Translations under genes and position numbers: made by a program | Notes under the pieces: generated by a model | The model's input: only the letters and a program-made list of their open reading frames with translations | Database searches by the model: none | What the model was told of the DNA's origin: nothing | Shown here: in pieces, positions 62,693-64,000 of the stretch | How the letters are laid out: the number at the start of each line of letters is the position of its first letter | Numbering within the stretch: the stretch's first letter is position 1 | NCBI RefSeq assembly: GCF_030463535.1 | Contig: NC_132881.1 | Location: 45,511,271-45,575,270 of the forward strand | Direction of reading: 5' to 3' | DNA length: 64,000 nucleotides | Origin: Salminus brasiliensis | Lineage: Eukaryota > Chordata > Actinopteri > Characiformes > Bryconidae

Positions 62693-63050
62693 TAGGGGGG
62701 TTCTCCGTTTGAGTCTTTGATCCTCTAAGTGGTTCTTCCTCATGCTCTTAGGGAGGTTCTCCGTTTGAGTCTTTGATCCTCTTAGTGGTTCTTCCTCATG
62801 CTCTTAGAGAGGTTCTCCGTTTGAGTCTTTGATCCTCTTAGTGGTTCTTCCTCATGCTCTTAGGAAGGTTCCGTTTGAGTCTTTGATCCTCTAAGTGGTT
62901 CTTCCTCATGCTCTTAGGGAGATTCTCCGTTTGAGTCTTTGATCCTCTTAGTGGTTCTTCCTCATGCTCTTAGGGAGATTCTCCGTTTGAGTCTTTGATC
63001 CTCTTAGTGGTTCTTCCTCATGCTCTTAGGAAGGTTCAGTTTGAGTCTTG
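62693..63050. repeat. ~56 bp tandem array in sparcl1 intron 6
   Basis: 'ttctccgtttgagtctttga', 'tcctcttagtggttcttcct' and 'catgctcttagggagg' repeat about six times with periods of 53-57 bases. Confidence 0.88.
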
Positions 63051-63150
63051 CTTACTCTCAGTGTTACTTACAGAGGTTCTTTTTGATTATTGGGTCCTTT
63101 CAATAATTCTTCCCCATGCTTATAGAGAGTTTCTCCTTTTGAGTTTTGGT

Positions 63151-63420
63151 GGGCAGTGGTGACTCAGCGGGTTAGAGCTCCAGGTTATTGATGAGGGGGT
63201 TGTGGGTATAATACCCGGGCTCTGCAAGCTGCCACTGTTGGGCCCTTGATCAAGCCCCTTCACCCTCTCTCTGCTCCCCGGGCGCCACTGCAATGGCTGC
63301 CCACCACTCCGGGCATGTGTGCTCAGTGTCCACTGTGTGTGTTTCACTGGTGTATGTGTGTGTTCACTGCACAGACGGGATAAAAGCGGAAGCCAAATCC
63401 CATCTGTGTCTGTCAGTAAT
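63151..63420 (+). mobile_element. tRNA-derived SINE in sparcl1 intron 6
   Basis: A-box 'gactcagcgggttagagctc', B-box-like 'ggttgtgggtataataccc', body 'ctgccactgttgggcccttg', then a GT-rich part and 'acagacgggataaaagcgga'. Confidence 0.75.
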
Positions 63421-63539
63421 GGTAAATATGGTTGTCTTGTCTTGTCATGTCTTCCTCCTTGTAGCTTGAGGTTCTTGGGAATTGTGGTTCCTCTTAATGG
63501 TTCTTCTTCATTTTCTCAGAGAGATTCTCTTTTGAGTTT

Positions 63540-63662
63540 TGGTTGCTTTCAGTGAATCTTCCTCACGTCTTGGTTTCTCTCAGTGGTTCTTCCTCACGTC
63601 TTGGTTTCTCTCAGTGGTTCTTCCTCACGTCTTGGTTTCTCTCAGTGGTTCTTCCTCATGCC
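63540..63662. repeat. 31 bp tandem repeat
   Basis: 'cttcctcacgtcttggtttc' plus 'tctcagtggtt' three times plus a partial unit. The unit shares 'agtggttcttcctca' with the 56 bp array. Confidence 0.8.
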
Positions 63663-64000
63663 CTTGTCTCGATCGATTGGAGGTTGGATCTGGAGATTAA
63701 GGCCTAGAGTATGTTTAGAGTACTTGGAGTCATTTTTAAAGGTTGAGTTTTGGACTTTGGACTGGAAGGTGTTCTTCAGTCTGGCTAATCTACTGGATGT
63801 AGTAATGTGGTTTGGGAGCCACAATTTGGAAGCAACGCTTGGTGTTTATGTAGTGGTTTCGTCAGCTAGTATCCTTTAATTCGAATATACCTGAATTTTT
63901 CAGTCATCATACCAGTAAGGGAGAGTAGCTAAACTGTATTCTTATTTTCAGATTACTTCTCACTTATTTTTGACTCATTAAATAATGCAATACAGACTCT

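Overview
This is a vertebrate nuclear window, almost certainly from a ray-finned (teleost) fish. The evidence is short exons bounded by GT/AG splice sites, long introns, many (TA)n and (CA)n microsatellites, fish-type Tc1/mariner remnants, L2/Rex1-like LINE tails, tRNA-derived SINEs and a recurrent terminal-inverted-repeat MITE ('tggacaaaagtattgggac'). The MITE types suggest an otophysan such as a characiform, but that is only an impression.

Four protein-coding genes can be built. (1) 1-7.7 kb, + strand: the 3' part of fam193a, six coding exons ending at a stop at 6620, plus a 3'UTR. (2) 23.5-28.0 kb, - strand: a complete tnip2 (ABIN-2) in six coding exons, about 439 aa, with coiled coils, a UBAN ubiquitin-binding motif and a C-terminal CCHC zinc finger. 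One of its introns appears to be of the GC-AG type. fam193a and tnip2 are also neighbours in human (4p16.3) and here they converge. (3) 38.9-44.5 kb, - strand: an acidic, Ser-rich secretory calcium-binding phosphoprotein (SCPP) gene resembling scpp1/spp1. It has a non-coding first exon, a signal-peptide exon, six tiny phase-0 exons and a large Ser/Glu/Asp-rich last exon (about 248 aa). (4) 55.5 kb to the right edge, + strand: the 5' part of sparcl1 (hevin), with a non-coding exon, a signal peptide, a 310-codon acidic exon and the start of the Cys-rich follistatin-like domain. Genes 3 and 4 diverge head to head and form the acidic SCPP/SPARCL1 locus, whose products act in extracellular and mineralised matrix.

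The space between genes is mostly repeats. 7.7-23.5 kb holds a decayed Tc1-like copy, nested and head-to-head MITE copies, a duplicated unclassified repeat and a fairly repeat-poor, GC-richer stretch (16.3-18.8 kb). 28.6-29.7 kb is a 310-365 bp tandem array just upstream of tnip2. 30.8-32.6 kb carries two copies of one repeat. 34.6-35.4 kb is an AT-rich tandem array. 44.9-55.3 kb holds Tc1, LINE and SINE remnants and three blocks of a ~73 bp minisatellite that runs almost to sparcl1 exon 1. The SCPP gene carries the same ~53 bp minisatellite in two different introns. I found no bacterial, viral or CRISPR-like system. The notable features are the gene linkage, the unusual intron and the lineage-specific tandem arrays around the matrix-protein genes.
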